Positions 29,601 through 39,232 of a stretch of 64,000 nt of DNA are shown here, in pieces. How positions within the stretch are numbered: the stretch's first letter is position 1; every line of letters starts with the position of its first letter. A program made the position numbers and the translations under genes. A model generated the notes under the pieces. It had not been told where the DNA came from, searched no databases, and saw only the letters and a list, made by a program, of their open reading frames with translations. The DNA comes from Hoeflea sp. (GTDB lineage: Bacteria; Pseudomonadota; Alphaproteobacteria; Rhizobiales; Rhizobiaceae), in NCBI GenBank assembly GCA_020637795.1, contig JACKJT010000001.1, positions 1-64,000 on the forward strand. Direction: 5' to 3'.

Positions 29601-30950
29601 ATGTTCTCCAAGGTTCTCATTGCAAACCGTGGTGAGATCGCGCTCCGGGTGCTGCGCGCCTGCAAGGAGCTCGGTATCAAGACTGTCGCGGTGCATTCCA
29701 CCGCCGATCAGGACGCCATGCATGTGCGCCTTGCCGACGAGAGCGTTTGCATCGGCCCGCCGCCCTCGCGTGACAGCTATCTCAACATCCACCAGATCGT
29801 CGCCGCCTGCGAGATCACCGGCGCGGACGCGGTGCATCCGGGCTACGGCTTTCTCTCCGAGAACGCCAAGTTCGCCGATATCCTCGACGCCCACGGCATC
29901 ACCTTCATCGGACCGACCGCCGATCACATTCGCATCATGGGCGACAAGATCACCGCCAAGAAGACCGCGGAAGCGCTTGGCATTCCCGTGGTTCCGGGAT
30001 CCGAAGGTGAAATCACCACGGACGAGGACGCGGTCAAGATTGCCAACGAAATCGGCTTTCCGGTGATCATCAAGGCGACCGCCGGCGGCGGTGGCCGCGG
30101 CATGAAGGTTGCCAGGAACGAGGAAGAGCTCTCGCTGGCGCTGTCGACCGCACGGTCGGAAGCAGGCGCGGCATTCGGCAATGCGGCGGTCTATATCGAA
30201 AAGTATCTGGGCCGTCCCCGCCATATCGAGATCCAGGTGCTTGGCGACGGTGAAGGCAACGCGGTTCACTTGGGCGAGCGTGACTGTTCGCTGCAGCGCC
30301 GGCACCAGAAGGTCTGGGAAGAAGCCAATTCTCCGTCGCTGAACGAAGACCAGCGCATGGAAATCGGCGAGATCTGCGCGGCGGCGATGCGCAAGCTGAA
30401 ATACCGCGGCGCGGGCACCGTCGAGTTCCTCTACGAGGACGGCAAGTTCTATTTCATCGAAATGAACACCCGCCTTCAGGTCGAGCATCCGGTGACCGAG
30501 GCCATTACCGGCATCGATCTGGTCAATGAGCAGATCCGGGTCGCTTCCGGCGCCGGACTGTCGGTCACCCAGGAAGATATCAGCTTTAATGGCCACGCCA
30601 TTGAATGCCGCATCAATGCCGAGGACCCGGACACCTTCGTTCCGTCGCCCGGCACCATCACCCACTACCATCCACCCGGCGGACTTGGCGTGCGGGTCGA
30701 TTCCGGCGTCTATCAGGGCTACAAGATCCCGCCCTATTACGACAGCCTGATCGGCAAGCTGATCGTTCACGGCCGGACGCGGGTCGAGTGCATGATGCGG
30801 CTCAGGCGCGCGCTTGATGAATTCGTGGTCGACGGGATCAATACCACGATCCCGCTGTTCAAAGACCTTCTGGCCAATCCGGACATCGCAAATGGCGACT
30901 ACGACATCCACTGGCTCGAAAAGTTCCTTGCGGCCAAGGCAGGCAAATAG
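29601..30950 (+). CDS. accC: biotin carboxylase subunit of acetyl-CoA carboxylase
   Basis: A 449-residue ATP-grasp enzyme carboxylating BCCP-biotin with bicarbonate. Visible features are [17 protein letters not shown] at the start, [12 protein letters not shown], the glycine-rich ATP loop [30 protein letters not shown] and the active-site region [16 protein letters not shown]. Length is standard. ATG 29601 matches homologues better than the in-frame GTG at 29589. The partner accB is immediately upstream. Confidence 0.95.
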   Translation: MFSKVLIANRGEIALRVLRACKELGIKTVAVHSTADQDAMHVRLADESVCIGPPPSRDSYLNIHQIVAACEITGADAVHPGYGFLSENAKFADILDAHGITFIGPTADHIRIMGDKITAKKTAEALGIPVVPGSEGEITTDEDAVKIANEIGFPVIIKATAGGGGRGMKVARNEEELSLALSTARSEAGAAFGNAAVYIEKYLGRPRHIEIQVLGDGEGNAVHLGERDCSLQRRHQKVWEEANSPSLNEDQRMEIGEICAAAMRKLKYRGAGTVEFLYEDGKFYFIEMNTRLQVEHPVTEAITGIDLVNEQIRVASGAGLSVTQEDISFNGHAIECRINAEDPDTFVPSPGTITHYHPPGGLGVRVDSGVYQGYKIPPYYDSLIGKLIVHGRTRVECMMRLRRALDEFVVDGINTTIPLFKDLLANPDIANGDYDIHWLEKFLAAKAGK

Positions 30951-30982
30951 GCGCTTGCCGACGCCGGTCCGGGGAGGCTGAG

Positions 30983-31603
30983 GTGCGGCACGGCGCCGAT
31001 CACAGGATCACACCGGATCTACTGCTGCGCGCCTATGCCTCGGGCCTGTTTCCGATGGCGGACTCGGCTGACGATCCGGACCTGTTCTGGGTTGAGCCGG
31101 AGTTGCGCGGCGTGCTGCCGCTCGACGCCTTTCACATCCCCAAGCGGCTTGCCCGCACCGTGCGGCAGGCTCCGTTCGAAATCCGCTTCAACACGGCGTT
31201 CGACGAGGTGGTCTCGGCCTGCGCGGAAAGCGTCGAGAACCGTCCGTCGACCTGGATCAATTCGACGATAACCGAACTCTACGGCGCCCTGCACAGGCTG
31301 GGCCATGCCCACTCCGTCGAAGCCTGGAGCGACGGCAAGCTGGTGGGAGGATTGTACGGCGTCTCGCTGCGGCGGGCGTTCTTTGGCGAGAGCATGTTCA
31401 GCCGCGCAACGGACGCCTCCAAGGTCTGCCTCGTACACCTGGTCAACCGTCTGCGCGAACGCGGATTCGTGCTGCTCGATACCCAGTTCACCACCGAGCA
31501 CCTGAAACGTTTCGGGGCGATCGACGTGCCGCGGGACGATTATTCCGAGATGCTGGCCGAGGCGCTCGAGGGGCCGGATCTGGCATTCTCCGACAAGGTC
31601 TGA
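30983..31603 (+). CDS. aat: leucyl/phenylalanyl-tRNA-protein transferase
   Basis: A 206-residue enzyme adding Leu or Phe to N-terminal Arg or Lys of proteins, marking them for ClpAP through ClpS. Family motifs are [58 protein letters not shown] and [16 protein letters not shown]. The start is GTG 30983, with GGGAGG seven bases upstream. It follows accC by 32 bases, the usual accB-accC-aat order. Confidence 0.94.
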   Translation: MRHGADHRITPDLLLRAYASGLFPMADSADDPDLFWVEPELRGVLPLDAFHIPKRLARTVRQAPFEIRFNTAFDEVVSACAESVENRPSTWINSTITELYGALHRLGHAHSVEAWSDGKLVGGLYGVSLRRAFFGESMFSRATDASKVCLVHLVNRLRERGFVLLDTQFTTEHLKRFGAIDVPRDDYSEMLAEALEGPDLAFSDKV

Positions 31604-31853
31604 AGCAAGAGCTTTGGCGATCCTCAAATAGCCACAGTGGTACGGTAGAGATCAAACTCCTTCCGGCGCATTCCAACCACATGATCCGCAAGCATCGCCC
31701 GGCCCCGGTCGACCGAGCGCGACCTGAGTGACGCGGCGGAGTACTTCCTGGCGCCATCGGTTGGTGCCGCTGGATCAAAGCGAGGATGGAACCGCAAGGG
31801 GCGCGCACGCGTTGACCGTTCAAAGGAACGTTTACCCCACAGGAGTTGCCCTC

Positions 31854-33836
31854 GTGACATTGACACGAATACTGCTTGCTTCCACCGCCATCAGCCTCGC
31901 CGGCCTTGGCTCCTCCCACGCTTTGCCCTTCGGTCAGGCGCCCTCCCTGGCCCCCGCAAGACCGGCCGTGATGCAATACCTGGCCCGCGTGCAGCTGAGC
32001 GTTGCCGACGCGGAAGCCCGACTGGACGAAGCGCTGGCCCGCAAGGCGGAAGCCGAGGCATCCGGCGGCGATGTTGCCGCAGCGCAAGCCGAGGTCGACG
32101 CGGCGCAGGCCGAGCTCGCAGCTGCCCAGGCAGCGGTACAGGGTGAAGCCGAGACGCAGGCTGCCCCTTCAGCTGAAGCGCCTGCCGAAGAGGCTCCGGC
32201 CGCCGAGGCCATCGAGCCCGTGGCGCCTCAAGCGGCGCCGACCGCCGAGCCTGAGGCAGTTCCCGAGCCCGCTGCACCAGTTGAGCCTGCCGCTGAAGAG
32301 GCCCCGGCGCCCGAGGCCGAGGAACCGGTCATCGAGCCAGAGGCCACTGCCCCGACTGAGGCAGCACCGGAAACCGAGGCCCCCGAAGCCCCGGCGGAAG
32401 CCGCCCCGCCAGCCGAGCCTGAAGCGGCCCCTGCTCCCGATGCAACGTCTGAACCCGCCGCTCAAGATGCCCCCGTGCCGGAAGCTGCGGAGCCCGTCGC
32501 TGAACCGGAAGCGGCTGCCGAAGCTCCGGTCGAGACAGAAACCCCGCCAGAACACGCAGTTGTTCCCACACCGGAGCCAAATCCGGAAGCAACGGAAGTG
32601 CCTGCAACCGAGGAACCGGCTGCTGCCGCCGAACCCGTAGACGAAGCCGCGCCGGCAGAGCCTGCAGCAGAGGCGGCACCCGTCGAGCCGGCGACCGAAA
32701 CACAGTCGACAGACGGTGCGGCGGCCCCGGTTGAAGACGAGGTTCTGACACTGCCGGTCGAGGATGGCGCACCAGTGCTCGACAGCGCAAAGGAAGAGCC
32801 CGCACCCGGTGACGAAAACGCTCCCCAGTCTGCGGCTCCGGCGTCGAGCGAGCCTGCCCCACCGCCGCCGGCATCCGACGAGGAAGCCCAGGCGCCCGAA
32901 ACAAGAAGCGCGCCTGCGCCTCAGGCAATGTCGGAGGAAGGCGTGCGCATCAATGCAGAGCCGGCGCCGGAGGCGCAGACCGATGTCACCATCATCAACC
33001 AGTATGACAACCGGACCATCATCCAGGTCGACAACCGCACCATCATTGAACATGACGAACGCGACCGGCTGCGCGCCGGCAGCGAGGAAGTCTATTACGA
33101 ACAGTTGCGCGGTGGACGGGTGCGTGAAGTCATCGTCCGTCCCAACGGAGTTCAGCTCGTCACCATTACCAATCGCTGGGGCGACGTAGTGCAACGCAGC
33201 CGGATAATGCCGGACGGGCGCGAATATGTGCTGTTTTACGCACATGCAAACAGCGACGGTTCGCGTGAGGCCTTTGTCGACCCCGGCCGCCGTCTGCCGC
33301 CGCTTCGACTTTCGATTTCGATCGGGGACTACATCCTCGATGCAACGGAGGCCGAACCGTCCGCCTTTCTCGAGTTCCTGATGGAACCGCCGGTGGAACA
33401 GGTCGAACGGCTTTACTCGGTGGAGGAAGTGCGCCGTTCAGCCCGAATTCGCGACAAGGTGCGCCGCATCGACATGGACAGCCTGACCTTTGAGTTCGGC
33501 AAGGCGACCATTGCCGAAGATCAGATCCAGCGGCTTTCCGACGTGGCAAGCGCGATGACGAAGATCCTTGAGAAAAACCCGGCCGAGACCTTCCTGATCG
33601 AGGGCCACACCGATGCCGTGGGCCGCGACGAGGCTAACCTGCTGCTGTCGGACCGCCGTGCCGAGACTGTTGCCGTCGCACTGAGCGACGTGTTTGGAAT
33701 TCCGCCGGAAAACCTGGTTACCCAGGGCTACGGCGAGCGCTACCTCAAGATCCGGACCGAGGCGCCGGAACGTCTGAACCGCAGGGTCACGATCCGCCGC
33801 ATCACGCCGCTGGTGACCCCGGTCGCCTCGCGCTGA
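31854..33836 (+). CDS. OmpA-family protein with long Pro/Ala/Glu-rich linker
   Basis: An envelope protein of 660 residues. It starts at GTG 31854, with AGGAG 8 bases upstream, and has a signal peptide (LTRILLASTAISLAGLGSSHA). A short Ala-rich helical part (about 40-100) is followed by some 260 residues of Pro/Ala/Glu/Val low-complexity sequence (about 102-365). A conserved globular region comes next (TIINQYDNRTIIQVDNRTII onward), then a C-terminal OmpA peptidoglycan-binding domain (about 545-655) with FEFGKATI, IEGHTDAVGRDEANLLLSDRRAE and GYGERYL. It probably tethers the envelope to murein. It stands between aat and DUF2155. Confidence 0.85.
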   Translation: MTLTRILLASTAISLAGLGSSHALPFGQAPSLAPARPAVMQYLARVQLSVADAEARLDEALARKAEAEASGGDVAAAQAEVDAAQAELAAAQAAVQGEAETQAAPSAEAPAEEAPAAEAIEPVAPQAAPTAEPEAVPEPAAPVEPAAEEAPAPEAEEPVIEPEATAPTEAAPETEAPEAPAEAAPPAEPEAAPAPDATSEPAAQDAPVPEAAEPVAEPEAAAEAPVETETPPEHAVVPTPEPNPEATEVPATEEPAAAAEPVDEAAPAEPAAEAAPVEPATETQSTDGAAAPVEDEVLTLPVEDGAPVLDSAKEEPAPGDENAPQSAAPASSEPAPPPPASDEEAQAPETRSAPAPQAMSEEGVRINAEPAPEAQTDVTIINQYDNRTIIQVDNRTIIEHDERDRLRAGSEEVYYEQLRGGRVREVIVRPNGVQLVTITNRWGDVVQRSRIMPDGREYVLFYAHANSDGSREAFVDPGRRLPPLRLSISIGDYILDATEAEPSAFLEFLMEPPVEQVERLYSVEEVRRSARIRDKVRRIDMDSLTFEFGKATIAEDQIQRLSDVASAMTKILEKNPAETFLIEGHTDAVGRDEANLLLSDRRAETVAVALSDVFGIPPENLVTQGYGERYLKIRTEAPERLNRRVTIRRITPLVTPVASR

Positions 33837-33854
33837 TCAGCTCCGCAACAAATA

Positions 33855-33890
33855 AATGGACCGCGCATCCTTTTGGGTGCGCGGTCCAAC
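33855..33890. terminator. hairpin terminator between convergent genes
   Basis: GGACCGCGCATCC (33858-33870), TTTT loop, GGGTGCGCGGTCC (33875-33887): a 13-pair stem with one G-U. On the minus strand it is followed by ATTTATTTG, so it suits the DUF2155 operon end-on reading as well as the OmpA-family gene. Confidence 0.75.
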
Positions 33891-33913
33891 CAAACGGCGA
33901 ACGCAATCCCGTT

Positions 33914-34345
33914 TCAGTTGCTTGCAGCGGGTGCGGGAACGTCGGACTCTTGCTTGCAGTCCTTGAGCCAGACGTCATAGACGGCATGGTCGACCGCGTT
34001 TAGGCCGGGAGAATCGGCGAACATCCAGCCGGTGAACAGCCGCCGGATCTTGCGATCGAGGGTGATTTCATCAACCTCGACAAAGGTGTCGGTCTTCGGC
34101 GCCTCGGTCTCGTCGCGGCTGTAGCAGACGCGCGGGGTGACCTGCAGCGCGCCGAACTGCACGGTCTCGCCGACATAGACATCGAAGGTGGTGATTCGCC
34201 CGGTGATCTTGTCGATGCCTGAAAACACCGCCACAGGATTTTCGATACGCGCGGCGTCAGCCGGCACGGATGCAGCGGCCAGCGCCACGACGGCAAACCC
34301 AAGGGCTCCTGCAAATTTTGCAAGGTTGTTCTTCGGAATAATCAT
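33914..34345 (-). CDS. DUF2155 family secreted protein
   Basis: A 143-residue exported protein. A signal peptide (GALGFAVVALAAASVPADAA) is followed by a DUF2155 domain with AVFSGIDKITGRITTFDVYVGE, VCYSRDETEAP and LFTGWMFADSPGLNAVDHAVYDVWLKDC. Two mature cysteines can pair. The biochemical role of the family is unknown. It lies next to the NDUFA12 gene, a neighbourhood I regard as conserved in Rhizobiales. ATG 34345 and GTG 34354 are both possible. Confidence 0.88.
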   Translation of the reverse strand: MIIPKNNLAKFAGALGFAVVALAAASVPADAARIENPVAVFSGIDKITGRITTFDVYVGETVQFGALQVTPRVCYSRDETEAPKTDTFVEVDEITLDRKIRRLFTGWMFADSPGLNAVDHAVYDVWLKDCKQESDVPAPAASN

Positions 34346-34476
34346 TCGCTTCACTCGTCACAAGGCCCGCTCGGGGCCGTTCCAGGCATATTTCCGGCCG
34401 GGAGCTTAGCCCCCCGCCGTCAATGAAGCGTTAACCATGAAATGTGGCATGGCTGCGCCAAAGCAATGGCGGCAGG

Positions 34477-34875
34477 TCAGGATTTCGGGGTCCACGCGTC
34501 ATAATCGCCGGTCACATGCGGACGCGCACCCTGGTTGAGGATCGAGCCCTTGGGACGGTATGCCCGTCCGGTGCCGGTCATGTTGGCCTGGTGCGCCTGT
34601 TCCCAGGGCTTGGCCGCATAGGTTTCAGCCGCCGGCGAGACGTCCGTGCGATGATGCATCCAGCCGTGCCAGCCGGGAGGAATTGCCGAGGGCTCCGACG
34701 GACCGTTGAAGATCACCCAGCGGCGGGTGCGCCCTTCGGAGTCCTTGCCGCCTTCATAGTAGACATTGCCGGACGCGTCTTCGCCGACCCGCTTGCCGTG
34801 GCGCCAGGTGTGAAACCGGGTCCCCAGGGTCTGTCCGTTCCACCAGGTGAAAATCTGAAGAAGTAGCGCCTTCAT
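34477..34875 (-). CDS. NDUFA12-family NADH:ubiquinone oxidoreductase accessory subunit
   Basis: A 132-residue homologue of the mitochondrial complex I accessory subunit NDUFA12, found with alphaproteobacterial complex I. Features: TWWNGQTLGTRFHTWRHGKRVGEDASGNVYYE, RRWVIFNGPSEPSAIPPGWHGWMHH and a C-terminal YRPKGSILNQGARP. It acts at the inner membrane on the peripheral arm. No nuo genes are in the window. It is transcribed towards DUF2155. Confidence 0.92.
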   Translation of the reverse strand: MKALLLQIFTWWNGQTLGTRFHTWRHGKRVGEDASGNVYYEGGKDSEGRTRRWVIFNGPSEPSAIPPGWHGWMHHRTDVSPAAETYAAKPWEQAHQANMTGTGRAYRPKGSILNQGARPHVTGDYDAWTPKS

Positions 34876-34975
34876 GAAAGCCTCTCGTGTGTGGACCTGC
34901 GGCCAAATCGCAGCCGCGTCACAATCCGCCTTATGGCCCGCTGAGGCTGCATTGTCCAGTCTCGGAGGCGTCCGC

Positions 34976-35440
34976 TCAGCGCAATTTCATCTTGAAACCG
35001 AGATGGCTCTGGCTGAAGCCCAAACGCGTGTAGAACCTGTGGGCGTCATGGCGGGCGGCGTTGGACATCAGCTGCACCAGGCGGACGCCCTGCGCCCTGC
35101 CCTGTTCGATGGCGTGGCTGATCATCACTTGTCCGATCCCGCGCCCGCGCATGTCGGTGCGGGTATGGACCGCCTCGATGGTCAGGCTCGAGCTGCCCTT
35201 GCCGGTCAGCGATGTGATCAGCGTGGTCTGAAACGTGCCGACCACCTCGCCGCCAAGAACGGCGACGAAAAGACTGTCGTTGGGACTTGCCGAAATCCGG
35301 TCGAATGCGGCGAGATAGTCGGGCAGATCGGCTGGGTCGGCGCTGTCGCCGTGGCCTCCGAGCGTGTCCTGGGCGAACATCGCCGCAATGGCTGCCACGT
35401 CACCGCGTTCGGCCGGGCGGATCCGGATATCTACAGACAT
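34976..35440 (-). CDS. GNAT family N-acetyltransferase
   Basis: A 154-residue GCN5-type acetyltransferase with the acetyl-CoA loop RTDMRGRGIGQVMISHAIEQG and the C-terminal RFYTRLGFSQSHLGFKMKL. The start MSVDIRIRP at 35440 begins the fold's first strand; upstream in-frame residues look non-coding. The substrate is unknown. It is one of five GNAT proteins in this window and does not touch its neighbours. Confidence 0.85.
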   Translation of the reverse strand: MSVDIRIRPAERGDVAAIAAMFAQDTLGGHGDSADPADLPDYLAAFDRISASPNDSLFVAVLGGEVVGTFQTTLITSLTGKGSSSLTIEAVHTRTDMRGRGIGQVMISHAIEQGRAQGVRLVQLMSNAARHDAHRFYTRLGFSQSHLGFKMKLR

Positions 35441-35621
35441 GGATGGAAACCCCTCAATCTGGTTGCGCTGAACGAAAGCGTGTTGGTGGACCCGAACCGG
35501 CGCGCACAGCGCCAAGGTTACGACCCATTGTGCCGATTGAGATGTCTAAGGCAAAGGGCTTTGCGCGGCAGCAAGGAATCGTCATGATGGAGGATATGAT
35601 TGCAACAAACTGGGGAAGACA

Positions 35622-36062
35622 ATGATGCGCTTGAAAACAGCCGTGATTGCGGCAGGCACGCTGTGCTTGCTTGCCATGCATGCCGCCAGCCCGGCAATTG
35701 CCCAGGAGGGACCGATCGGCATCGCCTTCGCCGAAGCGCCGGAACAATCGTCGGGCGTATGCACCGGACAGAGCACCGACAAGACGCTCGCCTGTGCGCG
35801 GGAAAAGTGCGCTGAAGGCGGCGCAATGGCGGAAGACTGCCTGAGGGTCAAATGGTGTTATCCGGCGGGATGGTCAGCCGATCTGTTCGTGCAACACAAG
35901 GCCAGCGTTCACTGGCATGAATATCTCTGCGGCTGGGATTCAAAGGAGGCCGTGATGGCCGCCGTCGCGGTCGCCTGCGACCTCAAGCGCCGGGACATGA
36001 TCACGGATTGCAAGGCCGTGCGCTTCTGGGACGACAACGGCCAGGAGTTTACGGCCAACTGA
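35622..36062 (+). CDS. Cys-rich secreted hypothetical protein
   Basis: A 146-residue protein with a signal peptide (VIAAGTLCLLAMHAASPAIAQ). The mature domain of about 120 residues has eight cysteines (GVCTG, LACAREKC, DCLRVKWC, YLCGWD, VACD, DCKAV) and a motif VKWCYPAGWSADLFVQHKA. Four disulfides in the periplasm are likely. I recognise the general type as a rhizobial hypothetical but no function. ATG 35622 is followed at once by a second ATG; either could be used. Confidence 0.75.
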   Translation: MMRLKTAVIAAGTLCLLAMHAASPAIAQEGPIGIAFAEAPEQSSGVCTGQSTDKTLACAREKCAEGGAMAEDCLRVKWCYPAGWSADLFVQHKASVHWHEYLCGWDSKEAVMAAVAVACDLKRRDMITDCKAVRFWDDNGQEFTAN

Positions 36063-36075
36063 CCGGGCCTCCGGA

Positions 36076-36573
36076 TCAGCCGGCCAGCGGCTTGGTCATG
36101 ATCAGCGCCGGAATGCCTGATTCACCCTTGCCGCAATTGTCGGTGCGTCCGGTCTCCGTCATGCCGTGCGCCTGGTAGAAGGCAATCGCCGGCTCGTTGC
36201 CGGGATCGACTTCCAGCGTCAGGCTCCGCGCACCGGGGAAACAGGTCTCGATTTCGGCAAAAAGATCGCGGCCGATGCCCAGCCCCTGGCATGCGGGCCG
36301 CACGTAAAGCTGGTGCAGGGAGACGACATCGGTGCCCGGAGCGTGGCTGGCAAAAGCCACACCACCGATCTGCGTGCCGTCATCGGCGACCAGGAACTCG
36401 CCGTCAGGGCGGGCCAGCGATGCCTTGATCGCGGCTTCCGAATGCCAGTCGGCGATGATCTCCTCGACCCGCGCCGCGCCGTAGAACGGGGCATAGGTCG
36501 CCCGCCAGGTTTCCGCCAGCACTTCCCGGATCGCAGGGATGTCGCGGGCAGAGGCGGAGCGGACGAAGAACAT
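36076..36573 (-). CDS. GNAT family N-acetyltransferase
   Basis: A 165-residue GCN5-type acetyltransferase: VRSASARDIPAIREVL at the start, LYVRPACQGLGIGRDLF as the acetyl-CoA loop and LEVDPGNEPAIAFYQAHGM near the end. Its start is 7 bases after the gatB stop, so it is almost surely cotranscribed downstream of gatB. The substrate is unknown, and the link to tRNA amidation is only positional. Confidence 0.88.
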   Translation of the reverse strand: MFFVRSASARDIPAIREVLAETWRATYAPFYGAARVEEIIADWHSEAAIKASLARPDGEFLVADDGTQIGGVAFASHAPGTDVVSLHQLYVRPACQGLGIGRDLFAEIETCFPGARSLTLEVDPGNEPAIAFYQAHGMTETGRTDNCGKGESGIPALIMTKPLAG

Positions 36574-36580
36574 CTGCTTC

Positions 36581-38086
36581 CTACTCGTCCATGATGCCGA
36601 GCTTGGCCTTGACCAGGTCCTGCACAGCCTTCGGATTGGCCTTGCCGCCGGTTGCCTTCATCACCTGGCCGACGAACCAGCCGGCGAGCGCGGGCTTGGC
36701 CTGGGCCTTGGCGACCTGGTCTGGGTTGGCGGCGATCACCTCGTCGACGGCCTTTTCGATGGCGCCGGTGTCGGTGACCTGCTTCATGCCCTTGGCCTCG
36801 ACGATCTCGGCCGGATTTCCGCCCTCGTTCCAGACGATCTCGAACAGGTCCTTGGCGATCTTGCCGGAGATGGTGCCATCCTTGATCATGTCGATGATCG
36901 CGCCGAGCTGGACGGGCGAAACCGGAGTCTCTTCAATGCCCTTGCCGGATTTGTTCAAGGCGCCCAGCAGGTCGTTGATCACCCAGTTTGCGGCCGTCTT
37001 GCCGTCACGGCCGGCGGCCACATCCTCGAAATAGTCGGCAATCGCCTTTTCCGAGACCAGGATCGAGGCGTCGTAGACACTCAGACTCATGTCGGCGACA
37101 AACCGCGCCTTCTTGTCGTCGGGCAGTTCCGGCAGTCCGGCCTTCAGCGCGGCGACATAGGCGTCGTCGAACTCGAGCGGCAGCAGGTCGGGATCGGGGA
37201 AGTAGCGGTAGTCATGCGCGTCTTCCTTGGAGCGCATCGAGCGGGTCTCGCCCTTCTGCGGGTCGAACAGGCGGGTTTCCTGATCGATGGATCCGCCATC
37301 CTCGATGAGGGCGATCTGGCGGCGGGCTTCGGATTCAATCGCCTGGCCGACAAAGCGGATCGAGTTGACGTTCTTGATCTCGCAGCGGGTGCCGAACTCG
37401 CCGCCGGGCTTGCGCACGGAGACGTTGACGTCGGCGCGCATCGAGCCCTCGTCCATGTTGCCGTCGCAGGTGCCGAGATAGCGCAGGATCGAGCGGAGCT
37501 TGGTGACATAGGCCTTGGCCTCGTCGGCCGAGCGCATGTCGGGCTTGGAGACGATCTCCATCAGCGCCACGCCGGAACGGTTAAGGTCGACATAGGACAT
37601 CGACGGATGCTGGTCGTGCATCGACTTGCCGGCGTCCTGCTCGAGATGCAGCCGTTCGATGCCGATCTCGATATCCTCGAACTGGCCCTGGCGGTCGGGA
37701 CCGACCGAGATGATGATCGTGCCCTCGCCGACGATCGGGTCCTTGAACTGGGAAATCTGGTAGCCCTGCGGCAGGTCGGGGTAGAAATAGTTCTTTCGGT
37801 CGAACACCGAGCGGTTGTTGATCTTGGCCTTCAGGCCAAGCCCGGTGCGCACGGCCTGGGCGACGCATTCCTCGTTGATCACCGGCAGCATGCCGGGCAT
37901 GGCGGCGTCCACCAGGCTGACATTGGAATTGGCGGACTTGCCGAATTCGGTCGACGAGCCGGAGAACAGTTTCGACTTGCTCGTGACCTGGGCATGGACC
38001 TCAAGGCCGATGATGATTTCCCAATCGCCGGTGGCACCGGGAATCAGGCGTTTCGGGTCGGGGGTACGGGTGTCGACGAGGCTCAT
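36581..38086 (-). CDS. gatB: Asp-tRNA(Asn)/Glu-tRNA(Gln) amidotransferase subunit B
   Basis: GatB (501 residues) phosphorylates and hands over the misacylated tRNA for amidation in the GatCAB complex. Motifs: [32 protein letters not shown]-like [29 protein letters not shown] and the C-terminal YqeY-like tail [18 protein letters not shown] 38086 ([16 protein letters not shown]) is preferred over TTG 38107. The gene is separated from gatC-gatA by about 3.5 kb, so the three subunits are not one operon here. Confidence 0.95.
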   Translation of the reverse strand: MSLVDTRTPDPKRLIPGATGDWEIIIGLEVHAQVTSKSKLFSGSSTEFGKSANSNVSLVDAAMPGMLPVINEECVAQAVRTGLGLKAKINNRSVFDRKNYFYPDLPQGYQISQFKDPIVGEGTIIISVGPDRQGQFEDIEIGIERLHLEQDAGKSMHDQHPSMSYVDLNRSGVALMEIVSKPDMRSADEAKAYVTKLRSILRYLGTCDGNMDEGSMRADVNVSVRKPGGEFGTRCEIKNVNSIRFVGQAIESEARRQIALIEDGGSIDQETRLFDPQKGETRSMRSKEDAHDYRYFPDPDLLPLEFDDAYVAALKAGLPELPDDKKARFVADMSLSVYDASILVSEKAIADYFEDVAAGRDGKTAANWVINDLLGALNKSGKGIEETPVSPVQLGAIIDMIKDGTISGKIAKDLFEIVWNEGGNPAEIVEAKGMKQVTDTGAIEKAVDEVIAANPDQVAKAQAKPALAGWFVGQVMKATGGKANPKAVQDLVKAKLGIMDE

Positions 38087-38202
38087 GGCAGGCTCATTAT
38101 CTTTCAAGGATCAGCTCCCTGTCGGGTAGAACAAAGCCGGCCCGACTGCAAGGCTTTCCGGGCGCAGGGCGGTGCAACTGTCCGAAACAACCTGCAAAAT
38201 GT

Positions 38203-38216
38203 TTGACCGAGATCAA
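38203..38216 (+). promoter_or_regulatory. FNR/FixK-type box upstream of DUF6455 gene
   Basis: TTGACCGAGATCAA matches the FNR/FixK consensus TTGAT-N4-ATCAA with a single change. It lies 55 bases before the ATG at 38272, a suitable distance for an activator of this promoter. This implies oxygen-responsive control; it is a sequence match only. Confidence 0.6.
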
Positions 38217-38271
38217 TGCGGGCGTCCGGGCCTCATGGGATTCTCGCCTCAACATCGAAGAGGAGAAGGCC

Positions 38272-38556
38272 ATGAGCGTACTTGATATTTTCAGCCGTTT
38301 GACAAAACAGGCAGACCTGATGGACGCCATGATGAAGAAGCTCGACGTCGCCGACGAGATCTGGAAGCTGCCGGATCATGCCGGCGTACTGCGCCGCGCC
38401 GCCAACCGTTGCCTGACCTGCGACCGGCCCGATGCCTGCCAGCAGTGGCTGGAGCATGAAGTCGACGCGGACGAGGCACCATCCTTCTGCCGTAACCATG
38501 ACCTTTTCGAGCGGGTGCTCGCCAACGCCGAAGCGAACACGCAGCCCGCAGCCTGA
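38272..38556 (+). CDS. DUF6455-like small Cys protein
   Basis: A 94-residue protein with a helical N-terminal half and a cysteine-rich second half: Cys47 and Cys50 (RCLTC), Cys56 (DACQQW), Cys73 and His76 (FCRNH). The RCLxC-x5-C-x-x-W pattern fits the DUF6455 group of alphaproteobacteria. The cysteines could bind zinc or a metal cofactor. A perfect GAGGAGAAGG ribosome site precedes ATG 38272; the in-frame ATG at 38203 lies inside the FNR-like box and is unlikely. The gene is monocistronic, with its own terminator. Confidence 0.8.
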   Translation: MSVLDIFSRLTKQADLMDAMMKKLDVADEIWKLPDHAGVLRRAANRCLTCDRPDACQQWLEHEVDADEAPSFCRNHDLFERVLANAEANTQPAA

Positions 38557-38601
38557 TTTCTCAGCTCCCTCTAGGCGAAGTGATCTTTGCCCGACTTTAA
38601 A

Positions 38602-38636
38602 ACCCGGATCGGAAGTCCCGCATCCGGGTCTTTTTT
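38602..38636 (+). terminator. Rho-independent terminator after DUF6455 gene
   Basis: ACCCGGAT (38602-38609) pairs with ATCCGGGT (38622-38629), followed by CTTTTTT. It lies 46 bases after the stop codon. Confidence 0.88.
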
Positions 38637-38698
38637 ATCCCGAGGCAAGGAAAGCATGTTTCGGCACGCCGCCACGCCGGGCGCGAGGGAAATGCCAG

Positions 38699-39232
38699 TC
38701 AAGTGTCGTAGAGGCCGTATTCCCCGGTTCCCGGATCGACCGGATTGCTGCCGGGCTCGAATTCCTTGATCATCTCCACCTTGTCGATATCCTCGTCAAG
38801 CGGTTCGGAATAGGTGACGAAGTAGGTTTTGACGCGGTAGCCCAAGCGCTTGTAGAGCCGGATCGCGCCGATGTTGCGGGCATGCGTATCAAGCCGGGCG
38901 GCGGAATAGCCACGTTGCCTTATGCCGGATTCGATCTTGTCCAGAAGCGCCGTGCCGATGCCCCTGCCCTGGTATTCCGGCAGCACCCAGAGATCGGTGA
39001 TGAAGTCATCCGCCTTTTCACAAGACCCCCAGCCGGCCAGCTCGCCATCCCATTCGGCGACCAGAATGTCGGGCCAGCAGCGGGTGCAGAAATCATAATA
39101 GGCTTCCCGCGCGTTGTCCCGCAGCCGGTCGGCATCCTCGCCCCAGACGCGGATAGCCTTCTCCCAGGCAGCCAGGCCAATCTTGGCGAGATCCTGGGCT
39201 TCCGCGGAATTGGCAGGCCGGATAGACAGCAT
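38699..39232 (-). CDS. GNAT family N-acetyltransferase
   Basis: A 177-residue GCN5-type acetyltransferase: MLSIRPANSAEAQDLAKIG, WVLPEYQGRGIGTALLDKIE as the acetyl-CoA loop and RNIGAIRLYKRLGYRV. It is divergent from the yjhX-like gene across 356 bases. In E. coli the antitoxin YjhQ of the YjhX pair is itself a GNAT protein, which makes this gene a candidate partner. Orientation and distance differ from a normal toxin-antitoxin operon, so the link is speculative. Confidence 0.86.
   Translation of the reverse strand: MLSIRPANSAEAQDLAKIGLAAWEKAIRVWGEDADRLRDNAREAYYDFCTRCWPDILVAEWDGELAGWGSCEKADDFITDLWVLPEYQGRGIGTALLDKIESGIRQRGYSAARLDTHARNIGAIRLYKRLGYRVKTYFVTYSEPLDEDIDKVEMIKEFEPGSNPVDPGTGEYGLYDT

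Noticed and set aside
31624..31866. 80-codon minus-strand frame between aat and the OmpA-family gene
   Set aside because: No ribosome site or recognisable domain, and it covers the OmpA-family gene's promoter and start.
34976..36573. Nearby GNAT genes as possible toxin-antitoxin (TacT-like) modules
   Set aside because: No adjacent ribbon-helix-helix or DUF1778 antitoxin gene is present beside any of them; only the one opposite yjhX has any reason to be considered.
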